DNA of 64,000 nt from Streptomyces sp. NRRL WC-3626 (GTDB lineage: Bacteria > Actinomycetota > Actinomycetes > Streptomycetales > Streptomycetaceae). The notes below the pieces were generated by a model. That model did no database searches and was not told where the DNA came from. It saw only the letters and a program-made list of their open reading frames with translations. Position numbers and translations under genes: made by a program. The stretch spans positions 305,916 to 369,915 of the forward strand of contig NZ_JOCA01000005.1 of the NCBI RefSeq assembly GCF_000718785.1, written 5' to 3'. How positions within the stretch are numbered: position 1 is the stretch's first letter; every line of letters begins with the position of its first letter. Shown here in pieces: positions 12,252 to 22,407 of this stretch.

Positions 12252-13153
12252 CCCAGAAGCACACCACGCCCGACGGCCTTGTCATCGTCGACAAGCCGTC
12301 GGGCTTCACCTCGCACGACGTGGTCGCCAAGATGCGCGGCATCGCCCGCACCCGGCGGGTCGGCCACGCCGGCACCCTCGACCCGATGGCGACGGGTGTC
12401 CTCGTCCTCGGCGTCGAGCGGGCGACCAAGCTCCTCGGCCACCTCGCGCTGACCGAGAAGGAGTACCTCGGCACGATCCGGCTCGGGCAGAACACGCTCA
12501 CCGACGACGCCGAGGGGGAGCTCACCTCCTCCACCGACGCCTCCGCGGTCACCCGCGACGCCGTCGACGCCGGGGTGGCGAAACTGAGCGGCGACATCAT
12601 GCAGGTGCCGTCCAAGGTCAGCGCCATCAAGATCGACGGGGTGCGCTCCTACAAGCGGGCCCGGGAGGGCGAGGAGTTCGACATCCCGGCCCGGCCGGTC
12701 ACCGTCTCGTCGTTCTCCGTGCACGACGTCCGGGAGGCGGTCGCCGACGACGGCACCCCGGTGCTCGACCTGGTGGTCTCCGTCGTCTGCTCCTCCGGCA
12801 CCTACATCCGCGCCCTCGCCCGCGACCTGGGCGCCGGCCTGGGCGTGGGCGGACACCTCACGGCGCTGCGCCGCACCCGTGTCGGCCCGTACAAGCTGGA
12901 CTCCGCGAAGACGCTGGACCAGCTCCAGCGGGAGCTGACGGTCATGCCGGTCGCCGAGGCCGCCACCGCCGCCTTCCCCCGCTGGGACGTCGACGACCGG
13001 CGGGCCGGACTGCTCACCAACGGCGTACGGCTGGAGATGCCCGAGGAGTACGCCGGTTCCGGAGCCGTGGCCGTGTTCGGCCCCGACGACCGGTTCCTGG
13101 CCCTCGTGGAGGAACAGCGGGGCAAGGCCAAGAGCCTCGCCGTCTTCGGCTGA
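12248..13153 (+). CDS. truB: tRNA pseudouridine-55 synthase TruB
   Basis: TruB converts U55 of tRNA to pseudouridine. The 301-residue protein shows the start GLVIVDKPSGFTSHDVV, the catalytic motif GHAGTLDPMATGVLVLG with Asp45, the KEYLGTIRLG strand, and CSSGTYIRALARDLG. A short C-terminal domain follows (VDDRRAGLLTNG), PUA-like as in actinobacterial TruB. It is coupled to rbfA by an ATGA overlap. Confidence 0.97.
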   Translation: MTQKHTTPDGLVIVDKPSGFTSHDVVAKMRGIARTRRVGHAGTLDPMATGVLVLGVERATKLLGHLALTEKEYLGTIRLGQNTLTDDAEGELTSSTDASAVTRDAVDAGVAKLSGDIMQVPSKVSAIKIDGVRSYKRAREGEEFDIPARPVTVSSFSVHDVREAVADDGTPVLDLVVSVVCSSGTYIRALARDLGAGLGVGGHLTALRRTRVGPYKLDSAKTLDQLQRELTVMPVAEAATAAFPRWDVDDRRAGLLTNGVRLEMPEEYAGSGAVAVFGPDDRFLALVEEQRGKAKSLAVFG

Positions 13154-13402
13154 GGTCTCCTTTTGGGGATCCGCCCGTGGAGCGGCGCCACGGGGATGGA
13201 CATGCCGCCGCTCCACGGTCCCCCTCGGTTCCCCCACCCCTAGGGTGTATCCATCCACCCCCGTCTGTTCACCCGTAAGTGCGGGCGCTCGGAGTGAACC
13301 GGGGGAGCGGAAGGGGGCGCGTTCCCCGGACGATCTGTCCCGCTGATCATCCTGGGCCTACTGTCGCAGCGAGGCACGGCTGAGCGACGGGAGGGTCCGA
13401 CG

Positions 13403-16400
13403 ATGCCGTACGACGTCCTGGTCCGCCTGTACGACCTCGCCGGCCGGCCGCGCGGCACCGGTTTCGTGGCCGATCACCGCGGCACGGTCCTCACCGGTCA
13501 CGAGGCCGTCGACGGACTGCCCCGGCTCGTGCTGCACGCGGCGGGGGGCCGCCAGTGCGTGGTGACCGCCGACGCGGTGACCCCGCTGCCCGCCCTCGGC
13601 CTGGCCCTCGTCCGCAGCGAGGGCCTCGGCGTTCCGCCGCTGCCGGTCACCACGCGGCGCGGCGTGCCGCCCGGCACCTATGTGCGGATCCCCGCCGGAG
13701 GCTGGCGCGAGGCGCGCGTGCTGGGCACGGGCGCCGTGACCTACACCGCCACCGACCGCACCCATCTCCTGGGCGCCGCCCTGGAGTTGGCGGTCGGCAC
13801 CGCGGGCCGGGACGCGCTGCGGCTCGGCGGCGGGGCCGTCGGCGGACCGGTCCTCGACGCCACCACCGGCACCGTGCTCGGCGTCCTCGGCACCGCCCTG
13901 CGCGCGGACGACCGCGACGCGGGCTTCGCCGTGCCGCTGCCGGGGCGCACCGGGGACGGCCCGCTCGCCGAACTGCTCGCCGAGAACGCGGCGACGGTCC
14001 CGGCCTACGGCGCCGACCTCAACGCCGCCGCACTCGTGGAGCTCACGGCCGTCACCGAGCCTGTCGGCCGGCCCGTCGTACGCGCGGAACCGGACGCGTT
14101 CGAGCGGGGCCAGGCCGCCGCGCAGGTCGGGTGCACGGCCCCGTCGGCCGACCCCGAGCCTGTCGACCGGCCGGCCGTACGCGCGGAACTCGACGCGTTC
14201 GAGCGGGGCGAGGCCGCCGTGCTGGGCCTGGTCGGACCGCCCGGCAGCGGCCGTACGACCCAGCTCGCGGCGCTCGCCGCCCGCCGGCACCGCGCCGGGG
14301 CGCCCACGCTCCGGCTGCGCGGTGCCGACCTGTACGCGGACGACGGTTCGGTCGCGGACGCCGCCCGGCGGGCCCTGAACCGGGCCGCCGCCCTTGTCGC
14401 CGCGTCCCGGGTCCCGTTCCCGGCGGCCCCGGAGGCGCTCGGGGACCTGAGCCCGGAGCATCTGGCCGGGCTCGCCCGCACGGTGGGCCGGCCGCTGCTG
14501 CTGCTCCTCGACGGGCCCGAGGAGGCCACGCTCCACCGGCCGGCCGCGTGGACCGCCGCCACCGCGCACTGGCTGCGGGCGACGGGGGCACGGCTGGTGG
14601 TGGCGTGCCGGGCGGAGTACTGGGAGGGGGCGGGGTTCCCGGCGGAGCTGCTGTACGGCGGCGGGGCACGCCCCGCCGGGCAGGGCCTTCCGGCGGGGCC
14701 GCCGCGCACCGGCGGGGCACGCCCAGATGGGCGGGGGTTCCCGGCGGAGCCGCCGCGCGCCGGTGCCCTCCCCGCGTGCGTGACCATCGGCGACCTCACT
14801 CCGGATGAGGCCCGGGAGATGCGCGCCCGGCACGGCGTCCCGGAGGGCGCGGTGGCCGACGCCGTGGCCCGGCACCCGCTGACCCTGCGGATGCTCGCGG
14901 AGCTGCGGGCCGCCGCCGCCTTCGACGCTCCCGTCGGCCGTGACGAGGTCTTCTCCGCCCACCTGGACCTGATGTGCCTGCGGATCGCCGTCCGCCTCGC
15001 CGACGGGAGCGGGGCCCGGGGGACCGCCGTACGCCGGCTGGCCGCCAGGGTCGCGGGGCGGGTGCACGAGGCGGCCCGCCGCAGCCTCGGCGCCGGGCAC
15101 GGGGAGCTGGACCCGGGCACGTTCGGCGCGGTGTTCCCGTACGAGTCCGGCTGGGCGTCCGCCGTACTCGCCGAGGGGCTCCTCGTCCCGTCCGGGACGA
15201 CCGGCTACCGGTTCGCCGACGAGGAACTGGCCGACTGGCTCCAGGGCACCCACCTCGACGTGGACGCTGCGCTGCACGCGCTGGTCCACCGGAACCAGTA
15301 CGCACAGCCCGCCCCGGCATCCGGGTACGAGGACGCGGTGGCCGAGGGGACGGCATCAGGGGGTGGCTCGCTGCCCGATGCCGGGGCGGGCGGGGGCGGC
15401 GGCGGGCCCCTTCCGCCGGCCGGTCGCCGGCACGGCGTGGCCGGTCCGACCGCTGCCGTCCTCGATCCCTGGACCGTCGCCGGGCCCGACCCGTGGGCCG
15501 TCGCCGATGCCGAGTACCGGCCCGCCGGCGTGGACCTCCTCACGGAGGAGCCGCCCGCCGGGGCCGGTGGTGGTGGCCCGGCGGCCCTCGCCGCCGGCCG
15601 TGCGCTGCCCGGAGGTGCCGGCGCCGGAACCTCGGCACCGTCCGCCGTCGCCGCCCCGCCCCCTCTCGGCCCCGTCCCGCGTCACCGCATCGGCGTGGTC
15701 GTCGAGGCGCTGCTGTTTCTCGCGCGGCGGCACGGGAGCCCGCGCCTGTCCCCCCGGCTCACGGATCTGGTGCACGCCCTCGACGCCGATCCGGGCTCCT
15801 GGTGGGCCGCCCGGCTGCTCGGCGAAACCCTCGCGCGGGTGCCCGACGCGGCACCGTACACGGACGTACTGCGGCTGCTGGCCGACCGTCTCGTGGCCTG
15901 GCGGGAGCAGCCGCGGGGCGTGCCGCCCGAGCTGGGGCCCGCCTTCTGGGACGGACTCCGGCTGCCGCTCGAGACACGGTGCGCGCTGCTGCGGCGGCTC
16001 GTCCACGCCGACGGACCCCCGTGCGAGAGCGGCCCCCGGTTCCTCGACGCCGCCGCCCGGCTGCTCACCGGCGACCCCGTCGCCGTACTCACGTATCTCA
16101 TCCGCTGGTTCGAGGACGACCGGCCGCTGCCCTCCACCCCGCACGCGACCGTGGCGACGGCCGCGCAGGCGCTGCTGCACACCCACCGGCGCGCGGCCCC
16201 GGACGCGCTGACCGAGGCGCTCGCCGACAGCGCGCACCGGCTGGCCGGCCAACTGCTGACCGCACTGGCGGAGGAGGAGCCCGCGGTGATGTGCCGGGCC
16301 GTCGACCGGTGGGCGAAGGACGCCCGGCCCGCCCGCCGCGCCCTCGCCGTCACCCACGGCCTGCGGGTCGCGCCGTACGCCCGCGACGACACCGACCGCA

Positions 16401-17215
16401 CCCTGCTGCGGTACGCGGCCCTCGCCCTCCTCGTCCGCGCCGCCGACCGCGAACTGCACGGCGGCGCCCTCGCCCTCCTCGTGCGCGACCCGAACAGCAG
16501 GGACCGCCATCTGCCACGCGCCCTGGAGCGTTTCGCGGCCGGCGATCCCCACCTCCCGCCGAGCGCGCTGACCCCCGCCCTCGACACCCACCCGGAGCCC
16601 GTCCTCGACGCCTTCCGGGCCAGGCTGGGCACGGCGGACTCCGGTGAGGCGTTCGAGGCCCTCGCCGACGCCACCCCGCCCGTCCCGTCCCGTACGGTCG
16701 CCACGCTCGTACGGGAGGCGGTGGCCCGGCGGCCGGAGCTGACGGGCCATGTCGCCGCGTACGCCGACGGGCGGCTGGAGGCGGGCCCGGCGGCCCGTGC
16801 CCTACTGAGAGCACTGCTCACCGCCCTGCTCGACGGCGGCCCGCAACCCCTCCGGCTGGCCCTCTCCGGAGTCCTCGCCGCCCCCGGGACCCCCGCCTCC
16901 CGCCCGCTGCGCCGCGAGCTGCTGGACGTGCTGCTCGCCCGGGAGTCCGACCCCGCCGTCCTGGAGGCGGTCCTGCGCGCCGCGGCCCGTACCACCGGCC
17001 CCGAGCCGCGTGTCCTCGTCCACCGCGCCGGGCTGCTCCTCGTCCGCACCACGGAGGGCGCCGCCCGTTTCGACCGCTGCCTGGCCGATCTGGCGGATCA
17101 CGTCCCCGGCTTCGCCACCGCCGTGGCCGGCTGGCTGGCGGACGCCCCGCGCGAGTGGGCCGCGCTCATCGGACCCGCCACCCGCGACGTCGTCGAGAAC
17201 GCCGTCACCGCCTGA
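13403..17215 (+). CDS. trypsin-like/STAND NTPase fusion protein with altered active sites
   Basis: A 1270-residue protein of unknown role. Residues 1-170 look like a chymotrypsin-fold serine protease: GTGFVADHRGTVLTGHEAV carries a plausible catalytic His33, but the GxSGGP motif reads GAVGGP, so Val146 replaces the serine, and no clear Asp is seen. A STAND/NACHT-like NTPase follows: P-loop GPPGSGRTT (278-286) with Arg instead of Lys, Walker B LLLLLDGPEE, then RLVVACRAEYW. The remaining 700 residues are helical and may form HEAT-like repeats. ATG 13403 has GGGAGGG upstream. It lies between truB and ribF. Confidence 0.7.
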   Translation: MPYDVLVRLYDLAGRPRGTGFVADHRGTVLTGHEAVDGLPRLVLHAAGGRQCVVTADAVTPLPALGLALVRSEGLGVPPLPVTTRRGVPPGTYVRIPAGGWREARVLGTGAVTYTATDRTHLLGAALELAVGTAGRDALRLGGGAVGGPVLDATTGTVLGVLGTALRADDRDAGFAVPLPGRTGDGPLAELLAENAATVPAYGADLNAAALVELTAVTEPVGRPVVRAEPDAFERGQAAAQVGCTAPSADPEPVDRPAVRAELDAFERGEAAVLGLVGPPGSGRTTQLAALAARRHRAGAPTLRLRGADLYADDGSVADAARRALNRAAALVAASRVPFPAAPEALGDLSPEHLAGLARTVGRPLLLLLDGPEEATLHRPAAWTAATAHWLRATGARLVVACRAEYWEGAGFPAELLYGGGARPAGQGLPAGPPRTGGARPDGRGFPAEPPRAGALPACVTIGDLTPDEAREMRARHGVPEGAVADAVARHPLTLRMLAELRAAAAFDAPVGRDEVFSAHLDLMCLRIAVRLADGSGARGTAVRRLAARVAGRVHEAARRSLGAGHGELDPGTFGAVFPYESGWASAVLAEGLLVPSGTTGYRFADEELADWLQGTHLDVDAALHALVHRNQYAQPAPASGYEDAVAEGTASGGGSLPDAGAGGGGGGPLPPAGRRHGVAGPTAAVLDPWTVAGPDPWAVADAEYRPAGVDLLTEEPPAGAGGGGPAALAAGRALPGGAGAGTSAPSAVAAPPPLGPVPRHRIGVVVEALLFLARRHGSPRLSPRLTDLVHALDADPGSWWAARLLGETLARVPDAAPYTDVLRLLADRLVAWREQPRGVPPELGPAFWDGLRLPLETRCALLRRLVHADGPPCESGPRFLDAAARLLTGDPVAVLTYLIRWFEDDRPLPSTPHATVATAAQALLHTHRRAAPDALTEALADSAHRLAGQLLTALAEEEPAVMCRAVDRWAKDARPARRALAVTHGLRVAPYARDDTDRTLLRYAALALLVRAADRELHGGALALLVRDPNSRDRHLPRALERFAAGDPHLPPSALTPALDTHPEPVLDAFRARLGTADSGEAFEALADATPPVPSRTVATLVREAVARRPELTGHVAAYADGRLEAGPAARALLRALLTALLDGGPQPLRLALSGVLAAPGTPASRPLRRELLDVLLARESDPAVLEAVLRAAARTTGPEPRVLVHRAGLLLVRTTEGAARFDRCLADLADHVPGFATAVAGWLADAPREWAALIGPATRDVVENAVTA
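14057..14219 (+). repeat. 99-bp in-frame tandem duplication just before the P-loop
   Basis: Bases 14057-14120 recur at 14156-14219 with few changes, an offset of 99 bases or 33 codons. Both copies encode an EPV-R-V/A-VRAE-DAFERG segment. The second copy runs directly into the P-loop, so the first is the added copy or a relic of it. Confidence 0.8.
14660..14760 (+). repeat. 51-bp in-frame tandem repeat, low-complexity insert
   Basis: The unit beginning GGCGGGGCACGCC at 14660 repeats at 14711, an offset of 51 bases or 17 codons, and encodes Gly/Pro/Arg-rich sequence. It interrupts the NTPase domain between RLVVACRAEYW and the TIGDLTPDEA helix, so it is probably a surface loop. Confidence 0.7.
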
Positions 17216-17358
17216 CCCGCCATCCGGCACGTGCGCCCCGTCACACAGTCCCCATGCCGATGCGGACCCCCGGCACCCGGCATGGCACCCTTAGAGCTGC
17301 GCAGAGAAGACCCACGGACCGGGTTCGTCCGACAAGGTTTCGACAAGGAGCAGGCACA

Positions 17359-18312
17359 GTGCAGCGCTGGCGTGGCTTGGAGGACATCCCCCAGGACTGG
17401 GGGCGCAGCGTCGTCACCATCGGCTCCTACGACGGCGTCCACCGCGGGCACCAGCTGATCATCCGGCATGCCGTGGACCGCGCCCGCGCCCTGGGCGTCC
17501 CCGCCGTCGTCGTCACCTTCGACCCGCACCCGAGCGAGGTCGTCCGCCCCGGCACCCACCCCCCGCTGCTCGCCCCGCACCACCGGCGCGCCGAGCTCAT
17601 GGCCGAGCTGGGCGTCGACGCGGTGCTGATCCTGCCGTTCACCACCGAGTTCTCGAAGCTGTCCGCCGCCGACTTCGTGGTCAAGGTCCTCGTCGACAAG
17701 CTGCACACCAAGGCGGTCGTCGAAGGACCCAACTTCCGCTTCGGCCACAAGGCCGCGGGCAATGTGCGGTTCCTCGCCGAGCAGGGCGAGGTCTACGACT
17801 TCGGCGTCGAGGTCGTCGACCTGTTCGTGTCCGGTGAGGCGGGCGGCGGCGAGCCGTTCTCCTCGACGCTCACCCGCCGACTGGTCGCCGAGGGCGGGAT
17901 CGAGGGCGCCGCCGAGATCCTGGGCCGCCCGCACCGCGTCGAGGGCGTCGTCGTCCGGGGCGCGCAGCGCGGCCGTGACCTGGGCTTCCCCACGGCCAAC
18001 GTCGAGACCCTCCCGCACACCGCGATCCCCGCCGACGGCGTCTACGCCGGCTGGCTGCACGCGCAGGGCGAGGCCATGCCGGCCGCCATCTCCGTCGGCA
18101 CCAACCCGCAGTTCGACGGCACCGAGCGCACCGTCGAGGCGTACGCCATCGACCGCGTCGGCCTCGATCTGTACGGCCTCCACGTCGCCGTCGACTTCCT
18201 CGCCTTCGTCCGCGGCCAGGCCACGTTCGACACGCTGGACGCGCTGCTGGTGCAGATGGCCGACGACGTACAGCGCTGCCGGGAACTGGTCGCGGCGGCC
18301 GAGAAGCCGTAG
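17359..18312 (+). CDS. ribF: bifunctional riboflavin kinase/FAD synthetase
   Basis: RibF phosphorylates riboflavin to FMN and adenylylates FMN to FAD. The 317-residue protein has an N-terminal nucleotidyltransferase domain (SVVTIGSYDGVHRGHQLII, FDPHPSEVVRP, VVEGPNFRFGHKAAGN). The C-terminal kinase domain has GRPHRVEGVVVRG, RDLGFPTANVE, PADGVYAGW and GTNPQFDGTERTVEAY. The GTG at 17359 has AAGGAG 10 nt upstream; a longer frame upstream has no family similarity. It converges on the transporter operon with only 4 bases between stops. Confidence 0.97.
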   Translation: MQRWRGLEDIPQDWGRSVVTIGSYDGVHRGHQLIIRHAVDRARALGVPAVVVTFDPHPSEVVRPGTHPPLLAPHHRRAELMAELGVDAVLILPFTTEFSKLSAADFVVKVLVDKLHTKAVVEGPNFRFGHKAAGNVRFLAEQGEVYDFGVEVVDLFVSGEAGGGEPFSSTLTRRLVAEGGIEGAAEILGRPHRVEGVVVRGAQRGRDLGFPTANVETLPHTAIPADGVYAGWLHAQGEAMPAAISVGTNPQFDGTERTVEAYAIDRVGLDLYGLHVAVDFLAFVRGQATFDTLDALLVQMADDVQRCRELVAAAEKP

Positions 18313-18316
18313 CGGA

Positions 18317-19302
18317 TCAGCCTTCGCGGGCGTGCGCCCAGTGGCACGCCACCTGCGCCGCACCGCTCCCGTCGGGCATCCCCGGATCCCGCTCCCGGCA
18401 CGCCCGCGCCACCCCCGCCCGGTCCGCCGCACCGCCCGCCAGAACCGGACAGCGGGCGTGGAACCGGCAGCCGGAGGGCACCCGGGACGGGTCCGGGGGC
18501 TCGCCGGTGAGGATCACCGGATCGCCCGTGGCCTCGGGCAGCACCGACAGCAGCGCCCGCGTGTACGGATGCCGGGGTGCCGTCAGGACCCGCTCCACCG
18601 GCCCGGTCTCCACGATCCGGCCCAGATACATCACCGCGACCCGGTCGGCGATGTTCCAGGCCAGCCCGAGGTCGTGCGTGACGACCAGCGCGGACAGGCC
18701 CAGCCGGTCGCGCAGCCGCAGCAGTAGGGCCAGGATCTCCCCGCGTACGGACGCGTCCAGCGAGGCCACCGGCTCGTCGGCGACGAGGAGTTCGGGCTCC
18801 AGCGCCAACGCGCCCGCGATGACCACGCGTTGGCGCTGACCGCCGGACAGTTCGTGCGGATGGCGCAGGAAGAAGCGCTCGGGCGGCCGCAGCCCGGCGC
18901 GGGACAACGCGTCTGCGACGGCGGCGCGTTCGTCGCCGCCGAACCGGTGGATGCGCAGCCCCTCCGCCACGGCGTCGTACACCGTGTGCCGGGGGTTGAG
19001 CGAACCGCTCGGATCCTGCAGCACCAGCTGTACGCGCCTGCGGTACGCCTTCAGGGCGCGGCCGGAGTACTCCAGCGGCCGTCCGTCGAAGGAGACCTGG
19101 CCGGCGGTCGGCTCGACCAGCCCGAGCAGGGCACGGGCCAGCGTCGTCTTGCCACACCCCGACTCACCGACCAGGGCGACGATCTCACCGGGTCCGATGT
19201 CCAGATTTACACCGTCCACGGCCCGGGCGTCGGGTGCCCCGCGCCGCCCGGGGAAGGCGACACGCACGCCTCGCGCGCTGAGCAGGGGAACACGGGCAGG
19301 GG

Positions 19303-19306
<4 letters not shown>
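18317..19306 (-). CDS. oligopeptide/dipeptide ABC transporter ATP-binding protein (OppF/DppF type)
   Basis: One of two ATPases that power a peptide-type importer. In the 329-residue protein the Walker A is GESGCGKTT, the signature is LSGGQRQRV and the Walker B is LLVADEPVASLD, with a switch His in VVTHDLG. The C-terminal oligopeptide domain has the typical cysteines in GCRFHARCPV. It is the last gene of a five-gene operon. Its ATG overlaps the preceding stop (ATGA). Confidence 0.93.
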
Positions 19307-20435
<1,129 letters not shown>

Positions 20436-20439
<4 letters not shown>

Positions 20440-21353
20440 CGGGACACCCCCAGCCTGGGGTCGAGGACGGACTCCACGGCCCGCCCGCACAGCGTGAACG
20501 CCAGCGCCACCAGCGCGACGGCGATGCCCGGCGGCACCAGATACCACCAGTGCCCCGCACTCACCGCCCCCGCCTCCCGGGCGTCCTGCAACAGCCCGCC
20601 CCACGACACCACCGTCGGATCACCCAGCCCGAGGAACGCCAGCGTCGCCTCCGCGAGGATCGCCGAGGAGATGATCAGGGTCGTCTGCGCCAGCACCAAC
20701 GGCATCACATTGGGCAGTACATGCCGGGACATGATGTGCCAGTGCCCGCCGCCCAGCGCCCGCGACCGCTCGATGTACGGCCGGGTCTCCACGGCCAGCG
20801 TCTGCGCCCGGACCAGGCGGGCCGTCGTCGGCCAGGTCGTCACCCCGATCGCCACCACGATCGTCAGCAGCGACCGGGACATCACCGTGGCCAGCGCGAT
20901 CGCCAGCACCAGCGTCGGCATCACCAGGAACCAGTCGGTGATCCGCATCAGCACCGTCGCGTACCAGCCCCGGAAGTGCCCGGCTGTCACCCCGATCACC
21001 GTGCCGATCGCCACCGACAGCACCGCCGCGAGCAGCCCCACCAGCAGTGACACCCGCGCACCCCAGATCACCAGACCGAGCAGGTTCCGCCCGAACCGGT
21101 CGGCGCCGAACGGGAGTCGCGTGCTCGGATGCTCCAGCGGGCTGCCCGGAGCCCCGGTCACATCGGCCACGTCGGAACCGACGAGCAGCGGAGCGGCCAG
21201 GGCGAGCAGCGCGAACAGCGCGAGCGTGGCGAGCCCGAACAGACCGGCCCGGTGCGTGCGGTACCGCCGCCAGAACCGCAGCGCCGACGCCCGGCGCCGC
21301 TGCCACGCCAGGGCACGAGGGCCGCGCGCGGCCGGCGTCCGCTCGGTCGTCAT
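20436..21353 (-). CDS. peptide-type ABC transporter permease (OppC/DppC)
   Basis: A 305-residue inner-membrane protein. An N-terminal membrane segment (about 35-58, GLATLALFALLALAAPLLVG) is followed by an extracytoplasmic part with LPFGADRFGRNLLGLVIWG, the family hallmark, and five further segments. The EAA loop, ERSRALGGGHWHIMSRHVLPN, contacts the ATPases. ATG at 21353 overlaps the stop of the OppB-type gene. Substrate is unknown. Confidence 0.93.
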
Positions 21354-22393
21354 CGGCCCACCCGGGGATCGAACAGCGGATAGAGCAGGTCGGCGAGCGT
21401 GTTCATCACGATCACCGCTCCGGCGAACACCAGGAACAGCCCCTGTACCAGCGGCAGATCGGGCACGCTCAGCGCCTGGTAGAACAGCCCGCCGAGACCC
21501 GGCCAGGAGAACACGGTCTCCACCAGGATCACCCCGGCCACCGTCCGCCCGAGGTTGACGAAGACCAGCGTCACGGTAGGCAGCAGGGCGTTGGGCACGG
21601 CGTGCCGGCGCCGTACGAGATCGTCGCGCAGCCCCTTGGCCCGCGCCGTCGTCAGATAGTCGCTGCCCATCTCGTCCAGCAGCGCCGACCGTGTCACCAG
21701 CAGCGTCTGCCCGTACTCCACCGCCACCAGCGTCGCCACGGGCAGCACGAGATGGTGCGCCACGTCCACCACGTACGCGAAGCCCTCCTCGCCGCCGCCC
21801 GACTCCATGCCACCCGTCGGGAACAGTCCCGGCACCGGACCGATCCCCACCGACAGTGTGGTGATCAGCAGCAGCCCCAGCCAGAAGGACGGCAGGGAGT
21901 AGAGCGTCAGCGCCAGCCCCGTGTTGAGCCGGTCCCCGATCCGCCCGTGCCGCCACGCCGACCGGGTGCCGAGGGCGATGCCGAGCGCCGTGTAGAGGAC
22001 GAACGCGGTCCCCGTGAGCAGCAGGGTGTTCGGCAACGCCTCCGAGATCTTGTCGACCACCGGCGCGCTGAACTGGTACGAGGTCCCCAGATCACCGGTG
22101 AGCGCCTTGCCGCAGTAGTCGGTGAACTGCTGCCACAACGGCAGGTCGAGCCCGAATTCCCGCCGATACGCGGTCAGTTGCTCCGCCGACACCTGGCGTC
22201 CGCCGGTCATGAACTTCACCGGGTCGCCCGGGATCAGCCGGAAGAGGAAGAAACCGGTGACGAGGACGGCGAGAAGGGACACGGCCGCACCGGCCACCTT
22301 GCCCGCGACATACCGCGGATAGGCGGTGCCTGCCCTGCGGGCGGCCCCCGCGCCCCCTGCCGGTGCGGATGCCGCGTCCGTGGTCGTCGCCAC
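21350..22393 (-). CDS. peptide-type ABC transporter permease (OppB/DppB)
   Basis: A 347-residue permease with six predicted membrane segments. The first is at about 32-52 (AGAAVSLLAVLVTGFFLF), directly followed by RLIPGDPVKFM, the OppB signature. The EAA loop reads DYLTTARAKGLRDDLVRRRHAVPN, and the C-terminus has VFAGAVIVMNTLADLLYPLFDPR. It pairs with the OppC-type permease to form the membrane pore. Confidence 0.94.
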   Translation of the reverse strand: MATTTDAASAPAGGAGAARRAGTAYPRYVAGKVAGAAVSLLAVLVTGFFLFRLIPGDPVKFMTGGRQVSAEQLTAYRREFGLDLPLWQQFTDYCGKALTGDLGTSYQFSAPVVDKISEALPNTLLLTGTAFVLYTALGIALGTRSAWRHGRIGDRLNTGLALTLYSLPSFWLGLLLITTLSVGIGPVPGLFPTGGMESGGGEEGFAYVVDVAHHLVLPVATLVAVEYGQTLLVTRSALLDEMGSDYLTTARAKGLRDDLVRRRHAVPNALLPTVTLVFVNLGRTVAGVILVETVFSWPGLGGLFYQALSVPDLPLVQGLFLVFAGAVIVMNTLADLLYPLFDPRVGR

Positions 22394-22407
22394 CCCGCCC
22401 GCCCCGC

